From the NCBI GenBank assembly GCA_965201115.1, contig OZ241745.1, forward strand, positions 1,116,001-1,180,000: 64,000 bases of DNA, given 5' to 3'. This DNA comes from JANQOH01 sp965201115. Lineage in GTDB: Bacteria > Pseudomonadota > Alphaproteobacteria > UBA7887. Below, in pieces: positions 7,894-18,000 of this stretch (within the stretch, counting starts at the first letter, position 1; every line of letters starts with the position of its first letter). The notes below the pieces were generated by a model. That model did no database searches. It was given only the letters and a program-made list of their open reading frames with translations, and was not told the origin of the DNA. Both the position numbers and the translations under genes were made by a program.

Positions 7894-9397
7894 CGGCGGC
7901 GGCGGCGGCCCCGGCGGCCGCGCCGGCGAGGAAAACGGCAAGACGCCCGGCGCGCGGCGGCGCCGGGGGCGGCGGAGCGCCCAGCCGGTCGAGCGCCTCT
8001 CCGGCGCGCGCGGCAAGCGCCGGAAGCCGCCGCGCCAACGCCGCGGCGTCGCGCGCGGCGTCGCGCGCCCGCGCTTCGCGGCTCATGTTCGCCTCGGCCC
8101 ATTCGGCGATCAGCGGCCGCGCGAGCTCCCACATGTTCGCTTGCGGATAGATCGCGCGGCCCACGCCCTCGGCTACCGCCATGACCTTTTGCAGCAGCAG
8201 AAGGTGCGGCTGGGTGGGCATCCCGAACGTTTCCGTCGTCTGGAACAACTGTCCGAACAGGCGCCCGATGGATATGTCCCCGGTCGGCAGATCGTGGATC
8301 GGCTCGCCGATGGCGCGCACCGCCTGGGCCAGCGCGCCGCGCGATTTCTCCGGCGGCACGAAGCCCGCCTCGAAATGGACGCGCGCGACGCGCTCGTAAT
8401 CGCGTTCGAGAAAGCCGATAAGCACATCGGCGAGGAAGCGCCGCGTGGGCATGTCGATCCGCCCCGCGACGCCGAAATCCACAAGCCAGAGCGCGCCGTC
8501 GGCGGCGACGAACATGTTTCCCTGATGCGGGTCGCCGTGGAAGAAGCCGTCGCGGAAGACTTGGTTGAAAGTGGCGGCCGCGGCCTTGGCGACGATATCC
8601 CGCGGGTCGTGGCCGGCGGCGGCGAGCGCTCCGGCGTCGGCCAGCGGCGTCCCCGAGACGCGCTCGGTGGTCAGCACGCGCCGCGAGGTGCGCCGCCAGT
8701 CCACCGCCGGAATCCCGAGCGTGGGGTCGCCGGCGAAGTTTTCCGCGAACTCCGCGGCGGCGGCGCCTTCCAGCGAGAGGTCCATCTCGATCGCCGCCAT
8801 GTCGGCGAAGGTCTGCACCGACTCGACGAGGCGCAGACGGCGCCAGCGCGGGCGCGCCCGCTCGACAAGGCGCGCAAGCCAGAAGAAGAGCTCGAGATCG
8901 CGGCGGAACGCGCGCTCGACGCCGGGGCGCAATATCTTCACCGCGACCGGGCGGCCGTCGCTCGTCGTGGCGAAATGGACCTGCGCGATCGAGGCGGCGG
9001 CCACGGGCTCATCGTCGAAATCGGCGAACAGCGCCTCCAGCGGCGCGTCGAGCTCCGCCGACACCGTGCGCCGGGCCTGTTCGGCGGGAAAGGGCGGCAG
9101 GCGATCGCGCAGAAACGCCAGGTCCTCGGCGACGCCGGCGCCGATCAGATCGGCGCGCGTCGAAAGCGCCTGCCCGAGCTTGATGAAACTCGGCCCCAGC
9201 GCCGCGGCGGCCGCGGCGAGGCGCGCGCCCAGGCGGCGGTCGCGCGCGCCGCGCCGGGCGACCAGGCGCATCGGGCGCACGAGCCACGGCGCGACGCCGA
9301 GCGTCTCCAGCACGGTCAGCGCCCCGTGGCGCGCCAGGGTGCGCGCGATAACCGCCAGGCGCCAAAGGTTCGCCGCGCCCGACGCAAGCGCCCGCAT
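7874..9397 (-). CDS. ubiB: UbiB family ABC1 atypical kinase/ATPase
   Basis: 507 residues. Family marks: the KxGQ segment (FIKLGQALSTRADL), the alanine-rich nucleotide loop (AAASIAQVHFA), the catalytic-loop HGDPHQGNMF and VDFGVAGRID, and one or two C-terminal hydrophobic helices ending at the stop, which anchor UbiB to the inner membrane. UbiB supports ubiquinone biosynthesis, probably by extracting or presenting lipid intermediates. The start codon overlaps the ubiE stop, so the two are one unit, as in other proteobacteria. Confidence 0.93.
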   Translation of the reverse strand: MRALASGAANLWRLAVIARTLARHGALTVLETLGVAPWLVRPMRLVARRGARDRRLGARLAAAAAALGPSFIKLGQALSTRADLIGAGVAEDLAFLRDRLPPFPAEQARRTVSAELDAPLEALFADFDDEPVAAASIAQVHFATTSDGRPVAVKILRPGVERAFRRDLELFFWLARLVERARPRWRRLRLVESVQTFADMAAIEMDLSLEGAAAAEFAENFAGDPTLGIPAVDWRRTSRRVLTTERVSGTPLADAGALAAAGHDPRDIVAKAAAATFNQVFRDGFFHGDPHQGNMFVAADGALWLVDFGVAGRIDMPTRRFLADVLIGFLERDYERVARVHFEAGFVPPEKSRGALAQAVRAIGEPIHDLPTGDISIGRLFGQLFQTTETFGMPTQPHLLLLQKVMAVAEGVGRAIYPQANMWELARPLIAEWAEANMSREARARDAARDAAALARRLPALAARAGEALDRLGAPPPPAPPRAGRLAVFLAGAAAGAAAAAAIVFCG

Positions 9398-10113
9398 CAG
9401 ACGCGCCAGCCCGTGTGCAGCCAGGCAATGCCGCCGGAAAACGGGCGCGCGCGCACGCCGGCGAACCCCGCCCCCGCGATCCGCCGCGCGAACTCGTCCG
9501 ATGCCGGAAAGCGGCGGATGCTCTCCACCAGATATTCGTAGGCGGTTCGGTCGCGCGCCACGGCGGCGCCGAGAAACGGAATGACGCGGCGGGACCACGC
9601 GCGGTAGAGCGGCTCCAGCGCCGGCGCGGCGCGCGGGCCGAACTCCAGGCACGCGAAGCGCCCGCCCGGCGCGAGAACGCGCGCCGCCTCGGCAAGCGCC
9701 GCGTCCATGCGCGCGACATTGCGGATGCCGAACGCCACGGTCGCCGCGTCGAACGCGCCGCGCGGAAACGGCAGCGCCTCGGCGTCGCCGCAAACCCACG
9801 CGATTTCGCTCACGAGGCCGCGGTCCCATGCGCGCGCGCGGCCGCGGGCCATCATCGCGGGGCTTGTGTCGCACACGACGACGCGGCGCGCGCGGCGGGC
9901 GAGCCGCGCGGCGATGTCGCCCGACCCGCCGGCGATATCGAGCACGCGCGCGTCCGGCGCCAAGCGCAGCGACGCCAGCATTTCGCGCCGCCACAGGCGG
10001 TGGACGCCCAGGCTCATGAGGTCGTTCATGAGGTCGTAGCGCCGGGCGACCGAGGCGAAAACGCGCCCGACCCGCTCCCGTTTTTCGCGCGCCGCGCCGT
10101 TTCGCGTGTCCAT
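9397..10113 (-). CDS. ubiE: Ubiquinone/menaquinone C-methyltransferase
   Basis: 238 residues from the chosen ATG (an in-frame ATG 12 nt earlier is also possible). SAM-binding motif I is VLDIAGGSGDIAARL, followed by CDTSPAMM and the UbiE signature FGIRNVA. UbiE performs the C-methylation of the demethyl-quinone ring. It is divergently arranged with mutM, with about 67 nt between the starts, and overlaps ubiB by one base. Confidence 0.93.
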   Translation of the reverse strand: MDTRNGAAREKRERVGRVFASVARRYDLMNDLMSLGVHRLWRREMLASLRLAPDARVLDIAGGSGDIAARLARRARRVVVCDTSPAMMARGRARAWDRGLVSEIAWVCGDAEALPFPRGAFDAATVAFGIRNVARMDAALAEAARVLAPGGRFACLEFGPRAAPALEPLYRAWSRRVIPFLGAAVARDRTAYEYLVESIRRFPASDEFARRIAGAGFAGVRARPFSGGIAWLHTGWRV

Positions 10114-10180
10114 GCCCCGGAACATAACACGGCGCCCCGCCCCGGAACCGCCGGCGCCCCGCATGGGCTACACTGCGGCC

Positions 10181-10999
10181 ATGCCCGAACTGCCCGAGGT
10201 CGAGACCGTGCGCCGGGGGCTGGAGCCCGTGCTCGCGGGGCGCCGCATAGCGCGCGTGACGGCGCGGCGGCGCGACCTGCGGCGGCCGCTGCCCGCCGAT
10301 TTCGAGGCCCGCCTCGCCGGGCGGCGCGTGACCGCCATCGGCCGCCGCGCGAAATACCTCCTGTTCCATCTCGACGACGGCCAGGCGTGGATCGCGCATC
10401 TCGGCATGTCGGGGCGGCTCGCCGCGGCGGGGGCGGGATACGCGCCGCGAACCCACGACCACGTAACGATAGAAACCGACGATGGCGCGACCGTCGTCTA
10501 TAACGACGCGCGGCGCTTCGGACTGATGACGCTATGCGACGCGGCAAACCTCGACGCCCACCCGCTGTTGCGCGGGCTGGGACCGGACCCGCTGGGAAAC
10601 GGTTTCCACGGCCCGGCGCTGGCGGCGGCGGCGGGCGGGCGGCGCGTCCCCATCAAGGCGTTGCTGCTCGACCAGCGCGCGGTGGCCGGTCTCGGCAATA
10701 TCTATGCATGCGAAAGCCTCTACCGCGCGGGCGTATCGCCGCGCCGGCTGGGGCGCAACCTGGGCGCCGCGCGCGCGGAGCGCCTCGCGGCGGCGATTCG
10801 CGCGGTGCTCGCCGACGCCATCGCGGCCGGCGGCTCGTCGCTGCGCGACTATGTCGGCGCCGATGGCGAACCGGGCTATTTCCAGCACGAGTTCAGCGTC
10901 TATGGGCGCGAGGGCGAGGCCTGCGCGGCCGGCCACACCATCCGCCGCATCGCGCAAGGCGGCCGCTCCACTTTCTTTTGCCCGCGCTGCCAGCGCTGA
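10181..10999 (+). CDS. mutM: Formamidopyrimidine-DNA glycosylase
   Basis: 272 residues. MPELPEVET gives the catalytic N-terminal proline and Glu; the lysine in RRAKYLLF, the helix-two-turn-helix (DQRAVAGLGNIYACES) and the C-terminal FCPRCQR are all present. The enzyme removes 8-oxoguanine and formamidopyrimidines and nicks the backbone. One oddity: the first half of the zinc finger reads GEACAAGHTIRR, so the usual second cysteine is missing and a histidine one residue further on may take its place. The next gene starts 57 nt downstream. Confidence 0.95.
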   Translation: MPELPEVETVRRGLEPVLAGRRIARVTARRRDLRRPLPADFEARLAGRRVTAIGRRAKYLLFHLDDGQAWIAHLGMSGRLAAAGAGYAPRTHDHVTIETDDGATVVYNDARRFGLMTLCDAANLDAHPLLRGLGPDPLGNGFHGPALAAAAGGRRVPIKALLLDQRAVAGLGNIYACESLYRAGVSPRRLGRNLGAARAERLAAAIRAVLADAIAAGGSSLRDYVGADGEPGYFQHEFSVYGREGEACAAGHTIRRIAQGGRSTFFCPRCQR

Positions 11000-11056
11000 T
11001 ATAGGATGGCGGCCACGGAACGCGCCGCCGCCGGGGCCGCGCGGCGGGGGATACGC

Positions 11057-11830
11057 ATGACCTGGAACACCATCCGCGCCGAGACGCGCGGCAAGGCCGG
11101 GCTGGTTACGCTCGACCGCCCGAAGGCGCTGAACGCGCTCAACAGCGAGCTGGTGGCCGAGGTCGGCCGCGCCCTCGACGGGTTCGAGGCCGACGACGGC
11201 ATCGGCGCCATCGTCATCGCGGGCGGCGAGCGCGCCTTCGCCGCCGGCGCCGACATCAAGGAGATGCAGCCGAAATCCTACATGGACGCCTTCTTCGGCG
11301 ATTTCATCGGTCCGTGGGACCGCGTGGCGCGCTGCCGCAAGCCCACCATCGCCGCGGTGGGCGGATACGCGCTCGGCGGCGGCTGCGAACTCGCCATGAT
11401 GTGCGACATCCTGATCGCGGCGGAAACGGCGCGGTTCGGGCAACCGGAAATCAAGCTCGGAACCTTCCCCGGCTCCGGCGGCACGCAGCGCCTGCCGCGC
11501 GCCATCGGCAAGGCCAAGGCGATGGACCTTGTCCTGACCGGGCGCACGATGGACGCCGCCGAGGCCGAACGGGCGGGGCTGGTAAGCCGCATCGTCGCGG
11601 CGGATACGTTGCTCAAGACCGCGCTCGAAGTCGCGGGCGTCATCGCCGGCATGTCGCTGCCCGCCGTCATGATGGCGAAGGAAGCGGTAAACCGCTCGCA
11701 GGAAACCCCGCTGGCGGAGGGCATCCTGTTCGAACGGCGCCTGTTCTACTCCACCTTCGCGCTCGAGGACCAAAAAGAGGGCATGTCGGCTTTCGCCGAA
11801 AAACGCGCCCCCGCCTTCCGCAACCGCTGA
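11057..11830 (+). CDS. Enoyl-CoA hydratase (crotonase)
   Basis: 257 residues, the usual length for short-chain enoyl-CoA hydratase, and strongly canonical: AFAAGADIKEM oxyanion hole, GGGCELAMMCD and FGQPEIKLGTFPGSGGTQRL with both catalytic glutamates. It hydrates trans-2-enoyl-CoA in fatty acid beta-oxidation. The start was placed at the ATG giving this normal length rather than an upstream in-frame ATG. In many alphaproteobacteria the same gene lies between mutM and rpsT-dnaA; here the next gene is an autotransporter instead. Confidence 0.93.
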   Translation: MTWNTIRAETRGKAGLVTLDRPKALNALNSELVAEVGRALDGFEADDGIGAIVIAGGERAFAAGADIKEMQPKSYMDAFFGDFIGPWDRVARCRKPTIAAVGGYALGGGCELAMMCDILIAAETARFGQPEIKLGTFPGSGGTQRLPRAIGKAKAMDLVLTGRTMDAAEAERAGLVSRIVAADTLLKTALEVAGVIAGMSLPAVMMAKEAVNRSQETPLAEGILFERRLFYSTFALEDQKEGMSAFAEKRAPAFRNR

Positions 11831-11874
11831 CCCGCGCTCCGCGGCAGCGTGCGGGCATGGCGCGCGCCTCGTAA

Positions 11875-12046
11875 AACCCCGCCGAAGGCGGGGCCCGGGA
11901 CCGCGGGCGTCCCCGCCCGCACGTCTCGACATGCGCGAACGCCGACAGGCATGACGCGAAGACCGCGACTCTCCCGGCAACGCCGCGCCCTGCGGGAACG
12001 TGCGGGCAGGATGCCCGCGGTCCCGGGCCCCGCCTTCGGCGGGGTT
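11875..12046. repeat. Inverted pair of GC-rich hairpin repeats
   Basis: Two copies of the interspersed repeat face each other, at about 11875-11924 and 11992-12046. Each copy has two hairpins: GCGGGC-AGGAT-GCCCGC (in the inverted copy the loop sequence differs) and the perfect CCCCGCC-TTC-GGCGGGG. The pair fills the gap between two converging genes, the crotonase and autotransporter 1. No T-run follows, so it does not look like a standard intrinsic terminator. Confidence 0.8.
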
Positions 12047-12062
12047 GCAGCTTCTTCCGTAA

Positions 12063-15000
12063 TCAGAAGCGCACGGTCAGGCTTGCGCTGCCGCTGAAGT
12101 CTCGGTTGCCGTGGCGGGCGGCGGCGTAGTTGGCGTTGGCGCGGAGGGCTATGCGGCCGTCGGCCCATTCGTGGGCGGCGCCCAGGCCGAGGCGGGCCCA
12201 TGTCGCTTCCGCTTCGGCCTTGAAGGGCGGCCTGTCCGCCGCCGTGATTTCCATTGCGCCGGACAGTTCGCGCTCGAGGTCCAGCGTTGCGAACATGGCG
12301 CCGGCGCCGCCGGGGAGGGCGGCGGACTCGGCGCGCACGCCGGCGCGGGCCGTTATGCGCCGGCCCGCGTCAAGCGATACGCGCTCGTTCGCCGAATCCG
12401 TGAACGACGACATCTCCACCATCGACCAATCGGCGCCCGCGCGCGGCGTCAGCGTCACGCGGCCCAGCTCGAGGCGCCGCCCGATCTCCACGCCGGCGGC
12501 GTAGCCGCGGCCCGACAAGTCACGCGCAAGGGCGCCCTCGAGCGCCACGTCCGAATCGAGGTCGGTCTCGTAAAGCGTCGCCGCCGCCTGAGCGCTCACA
12601 TAGATATTCTCCGCCGGCAGCCATGCGCCCGATATGCGCGCGCCCGTGCCGGTTATCTCGACACGGCCGCCGCCTGCCTCGGTGTCCGCGTCCGTGTCCA
12701 CATCCGCGCGCCCGCGCACATGATGGACGGAGATCGCGAATACGCCGCGCTCGCCCGCCGCGCCCTCGATCCCGGCCTCGAAACCGAAGCGGCGATAGTC
12801 GTGATGCGCCTGCGCTACAGACGACGCGGGATGGCGGTCGCCGCCGGCGGCGTCGAGGCGCGCGAACGCGCCGCGCGGCGCGCCCGCGGCGGCGAAACGG
12901 TCGCCGTGGGCGGGGAGCGCGTTCAGCGCCAGCAGCACCGAAGGCAGAGCTTCGTACACGCGGTGGCGCGGCGCCGGCCCGACCTCGATGCGGCCGTCGG
13001 CGGTTATCCTGAGCTCCATGTCGGCGCGGCCCTCGCGTTTGAGGACGACGGCGCCGCCGCTGCTGTCGATGCGCCCGCCGCCGATGCGCTGCGCGGCCTC
13101 CTCGTCCGATTCGCCGGCGGCGGCCGTTATCGTCACCCTCTCGGCGACAATGTTGCGATCCTCGATGCGTCCGTTGGCGCCCACCGTCACCGCGCCCCGG
13201 GGCACGTCGATGCTTTGCACCGCGCCGTTCACCTCGATCGCGCTGCCGGTCCCCGCCAGCGTAACCCTGCCGTCGATTTCGCCGCCGGCCCCGACCTTCA
13301 CGGTCGAGGCCGCGCCAGCGTCGCGGGCCTCCACGGCGCCTTCCACCATGCCATCGACCGTCATGCTCAGCGCGCCGGTTTCGGCCAGGACCGCAATGCG
13401 GCGGCCCTGCGCGTCTTCCGCGCCCACAAGCGCGCCGCCGGCGGCAACCTCGACCTTGCCGCCCGCGGGAACATGCAACATGCCTTCCGCGTCCCCGGCC
13501 ACGGCGATGAACTCGACGCCCCGGACATTCCCCCTGAACTCCGCGTCGGACGCCACCGTCAGCCGATGCATGCCTCCGCCGCCGCCGATGACGTCGCCGG
13601 TCAGCGCGTTCGCGACCGCAACCGTCAGCGCCCCGGGGCCCAGGTCCTCGATATTGCCCACGACATTGCCGTTCACCGTCACCGTCAGGTCGCCGGACGC
13701 GCTGCGCACCGCCGCCCGCCCGTCGAGGTTCGTTATCCGGCCCGCGGAACCCACCGAGACCGTGCCGCCGCTATCGAACAGCACGCTCCGGGCGGCGCCA
13801 TCGACCGTCACCGTGCTGGCCGCGAGGTGGATGAGGCCCTCGACCGAGCCGCCGGATTTCACGTGAACGTCGTGCTCGCCGCCGCCGAGGCCGAATATCC
13901 CGCCCTCGACCTTGCCGCTCACATCCACGTCCAAATCGCCGTCGCCCTCGCCGCGAATGTCGCCCGTCACGGTCGCCCGCGCCGCCACATCCACCGTCAA
14001 GTCGCCCGCCGCGCCGCGAATCGCCTCGCGACCGCCGCCTTCCGTCTCGACGCCGGCAATGCTCCCCGACGCCGCGACCGTTACCGAACCGCCATTGTCG
14101 TAAAGCACGCGCCCGACGCGGCCCGCAATCGTCATCGCGCTTGTCGGAAGATGCACGGTCCCCGTCACCGCGCCGCCGGCCATCACCGCAACCGTGTGCG
14201 AACCCGCGCCCATGCCGCGAATGCCGCCGGTAACCGTCCCCGTCACCGTCGCCGTCAAATCCCCCGCGCCGCGCTCCTCGATGTCGCCCGTCATGCGGCC
14301 CGCAACCGACGCGACCAGGCCGCCGGCCTCCAGATCGACGATATCGCCCGTCACCACGCCGCCGGAGGCGACCGTGACCTCATGCTTGCCGGCGCCCTTG
14401 CCGTGGATGGCGCCCGTCACCGCGCCGCTCACATTCACGGTCATGGCGCCCGCCCCGCGGCCCTCGATGCGGCCCGCGACCGCGCCGCCGGACGCGACCG
14501 ACACCGTCAGGTCCCCCGCGTCGGCGCGGATCGCCTCGCCGCCGATACCGGCGATGCGGCCCGTCGCCGCAACCGTCAACGCGCCGCCGTTGTCGAACAG
14601 AACGCGCCCCGCTGCGCCGCGGATCGTCGTCCCGCTCTTCGGGTTATGCACCGTCCCCAACACCCGCGCCTTCTCAGCGATCTCGATGGTATGCACGCCG
14701 CCGCCGCGACCGAAAATCTCCCCGTTAATCGTTCCGGTCTCCGACACCGTCACCGTCAGGTCGCCATCGCCGCGCGCCTCGATATTGCCCGTAACCGTGC
14801 CGTGAACGGTAACCGCCAAATCGCCCGCAACGCCGCGGATCGCTTCCTTCGTTCCATCGATATCGAGGCCCGTAATCTCGCCGCTGGCGTTGACCGTAAC
14901 CGCGCCCCCGTTGTCGTAGTGGACGCGCCCGACATCGCCCGAGACCGTCAGCGCCGCGCCCGCCGGCAGGCGCACCGTTCCGGCAATGGCGCCCGACGAC

Positions 15001-18000
15001 GCCACCGTAACCGTGTGTTCGCCGGCGCCTTCGCCGACAACGCCGCCCGTCACCGTTCCGGCGACCGAAACCTCCAGATCGCCCGCGCCGCGCTCGGCGA
15101 TATCGCCTGTTACCGCGCCGGCGACGTCGACCTCGAGATTGCCGGCGCCGCGGCCCTCGACGAGGCCCGTGACCGCGCCGTTGGCCGCCACCGTGACGTC
15201 GAGATCGCCCGCGTCGGCGCGAATCGCCTCGGTCGTTCCATCGTTATCGACGCCCGTTACCGCGCCGCCGCCGGCGACCGTCACCGTTCCGCCGTCGTCG
15301 AAGAGAATGCGTCCGACGCTGCCGCCCACGGTCATCGCCGCGGGGTTGCGTATCGTGCCCGTCACCGCGCCGCCGGCCTCGACGGTCGCCATCAGCGTCC
15401 CGCCCGACTCGATGTCGCCTTCGACGCGCCCTTCGTCCCGGACCGTGACCGTCAGCGCGCCCATCGTGCTCTCGGCGGCTGTGCCATCGACGCCGGTCAG
15501 TTTCCCGCCGCCGGCGACCGTTACCATCCCGCCCGAAGCATAGAGAACGCGCCCGACGCTGCCCGAAACCGTGAACGACGCTTGCGGGTTGTGTATCGTG
15601 CCCGTCACGACGCCGCCGGCCTCGACGGTCGCCGACAGCGTCCCCCCCGACTCGACGTCGCCCTCGACGCGGCCTTCGTCCCGGACCGTGACGGTTAGCG
15701 CGCCGGCCGTGCTCTCGGCGGCCGCGCCCTCGACGCCGATCAGTTTCCCGCCGCCGGCGACCGTTACCGTCCCGCCCGAAGCATAGAGAACGCGCCCGAC
15801 GCTGCCCGAAACCGTGAACGACGCTTGCGGGTTGTGTATCGTCCCCGTCACCGCGCCGCCGGCATTGACGGTCGCCGACAGCGTCCCGCCCGATTTGACG
15901 TCGCCCTCGACGCGGATCCCGTCGTTCACCGTGACCGTCAGCGCGCCGGCCGTGCTCTCGATGGCCACGCCCTCGACGCCGGTCAGCGTCCCGCTCCCGG
16001 ACACCGTCACCGTCCCGCCGCTGGCGTAAAGAATGCGCCCGATGCTGCCCGCGACCGCAAGCGCGGTCTGCGGGTCGTGTATCGTCCCCGTCACGACGCC
16101 GCCGTCCATGACATTCGCCGTCAACGAGCCGCCGCCATCGACGCGGATGTCGCCCGTCACCGTCCCTGAAACGGCGGCCGTCAGATCGCCGCCGCCGTCG
16201 CCGAGGATGGCGACGCCCGATGTTGCGCTCACTTCGCCGCCCGCGCCCACCGTTACCGCGCCGCCGCCGAACATATGCACGCCCGCGCCGGTTCCGCCCA
16301 TCGCGGCCCCGTGTACCGTCACGGCCTGGTTGCGCACGCCGCTTGTGACGCCCGCGCCGCGGACATAAATGCCCTTCGCACCGCCGGTAACCCGCGCGCC
16401 CGCCGAAACCGTCACCGCGATGGCGCCGTTGCTGTCGTGCGGAACGACGTAAAGCGCCTCCACGCCGTTCCCCTCGGCGTCTATGGCGCCGCCCGCGATG
16501 TCCACCTGTATGTTGCCGGCGTTGTAGGTCAGCGCGTGTTGCCGGACTGTGTTCTTCCAGTCGGCGTCGTAGTCGACGTCGGGTAGGGCGGTCAGCGCCG
16601 TCTCCAGCCCGCTGCTGTCGCCCGACAAGACAGCTGTCAGAGCCGCGCGCTCCGCGGTCGAGAGCGCGTCGCCGGCGCGGACACGATCGGCGATCGCCGT
16701 GTGGGACAGCGCCACGGCGCGGACGCCCGCGCGCGACATGCCCAGTATTTCCTCCGCCGCCGCGTGCGCCAGCGGGCCGTCGCCGGTCGGCGCGGCGGAG
16801 CGCCTCCGCAGAAGCTCCCGCGCCTCCGCCTTCCACGCGGCGTCGTAGTCGTCGGCCGGGAGCGCCGCCAGCGCCGTCGTCAGCGCGGCCGAATCGTTAT
16901 CCGTTATCGCGTCGAGGACAGCCTGTTCCGCCGTCGACAGCGTCTCGTCGTCGCCAGCGATCCGGAACCGGATGAAGGCGTCCGTCGCCGAAGCGCCCAC
17001 CGTGACCGTTCCGCTCGACGCGACGCGGATCATCGGCGTCGTCCGCGCCGCGTCGTCCGCCGTCGTGGCGCCCGCGCCCATCGTGTGGCCGCTCGACCGC
17101 CGGGCCCAGGCGAGGATGCCGGCATTCCGCGCCTCGACCGCGCCCGCATGCGTCAGAAGGATGCGCCCCGCGGCGCTCGCATCGTTCGTAAGCCGCCCCT
17201 CCATGCCGACGGCGAACGGCGCCTCGATCGCCGCCGCCGCGTCCGTCGTTATCGCGGCGGAACCGAGGCCCGCGTGGAGTCCCAGGAGGCCTCTCGCGTT
17301 CAGACCCTCGACGGAAACTTCGCCCGCCGCGTCGATGGAAAGCCCCTCCGTGCTCGTGGCGGTACCCATCCAGACGTAGGCGCCATGAGCGTCGTCGCCG
17401 GCGGTCCAGATTGAGCCGCCCGTCATTTCGAGAGAGGCCCTTCCGGCCGGTCCGGTCTTGATGACACGTATCCCGTTGGCGCTCGCCCCCGCCGTTTCGA
17501 CGTCGCCGCCCGTCATGCGCACCGAGACGTTGTGGCGCCCGTTGTTGCTCTCGGCGTAAACCCCGTGGGCGTACAAGTTAAAAGTGGCAACGGTGTGGGT
17601 CCCTCCCCGCGTGCGGACCGTTCCGCCTTCCAGCACGATGGACATCGTTCCGGGGCTCGTCCCCGTATATGAGGAATACGCATTGAGGCCGACGGATCCG
17701 TTCCCCGTCGTCTCGACGAGGCCGCCGCGCATCGCGATCGTGGTATTGCCCGACCCGTTGTTGGAGGCGTTGACGCCGTTGGCGGTGCGGTCAGTCGTCT
17801 TGACCGTGGAGTTCGCGCCCGCGACGGTGACGGCCAAGTTGCCCGTCGTGGCAGGGTTGCCCCGCGTGGCGCCGATGCCGATGCTTGGCGTCGCGATGGA
17901 GCCGCCGGTCAGGCCGATGGTGAGATTACCGTTCCCGTCGTGGGTGCCGGTGAGGCCGCGTACGCCCGCCCCGGTCGCCGTGATGGCGGCGCCGCCGCTC

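Noticed and set aside
12015..12046. CCCCGCC-TTC-GGCGGGG hairpins as intrinsic terminators
   Set aside because: No T-run follows any copy, and copies occur in both orientations and in tandem arrays.
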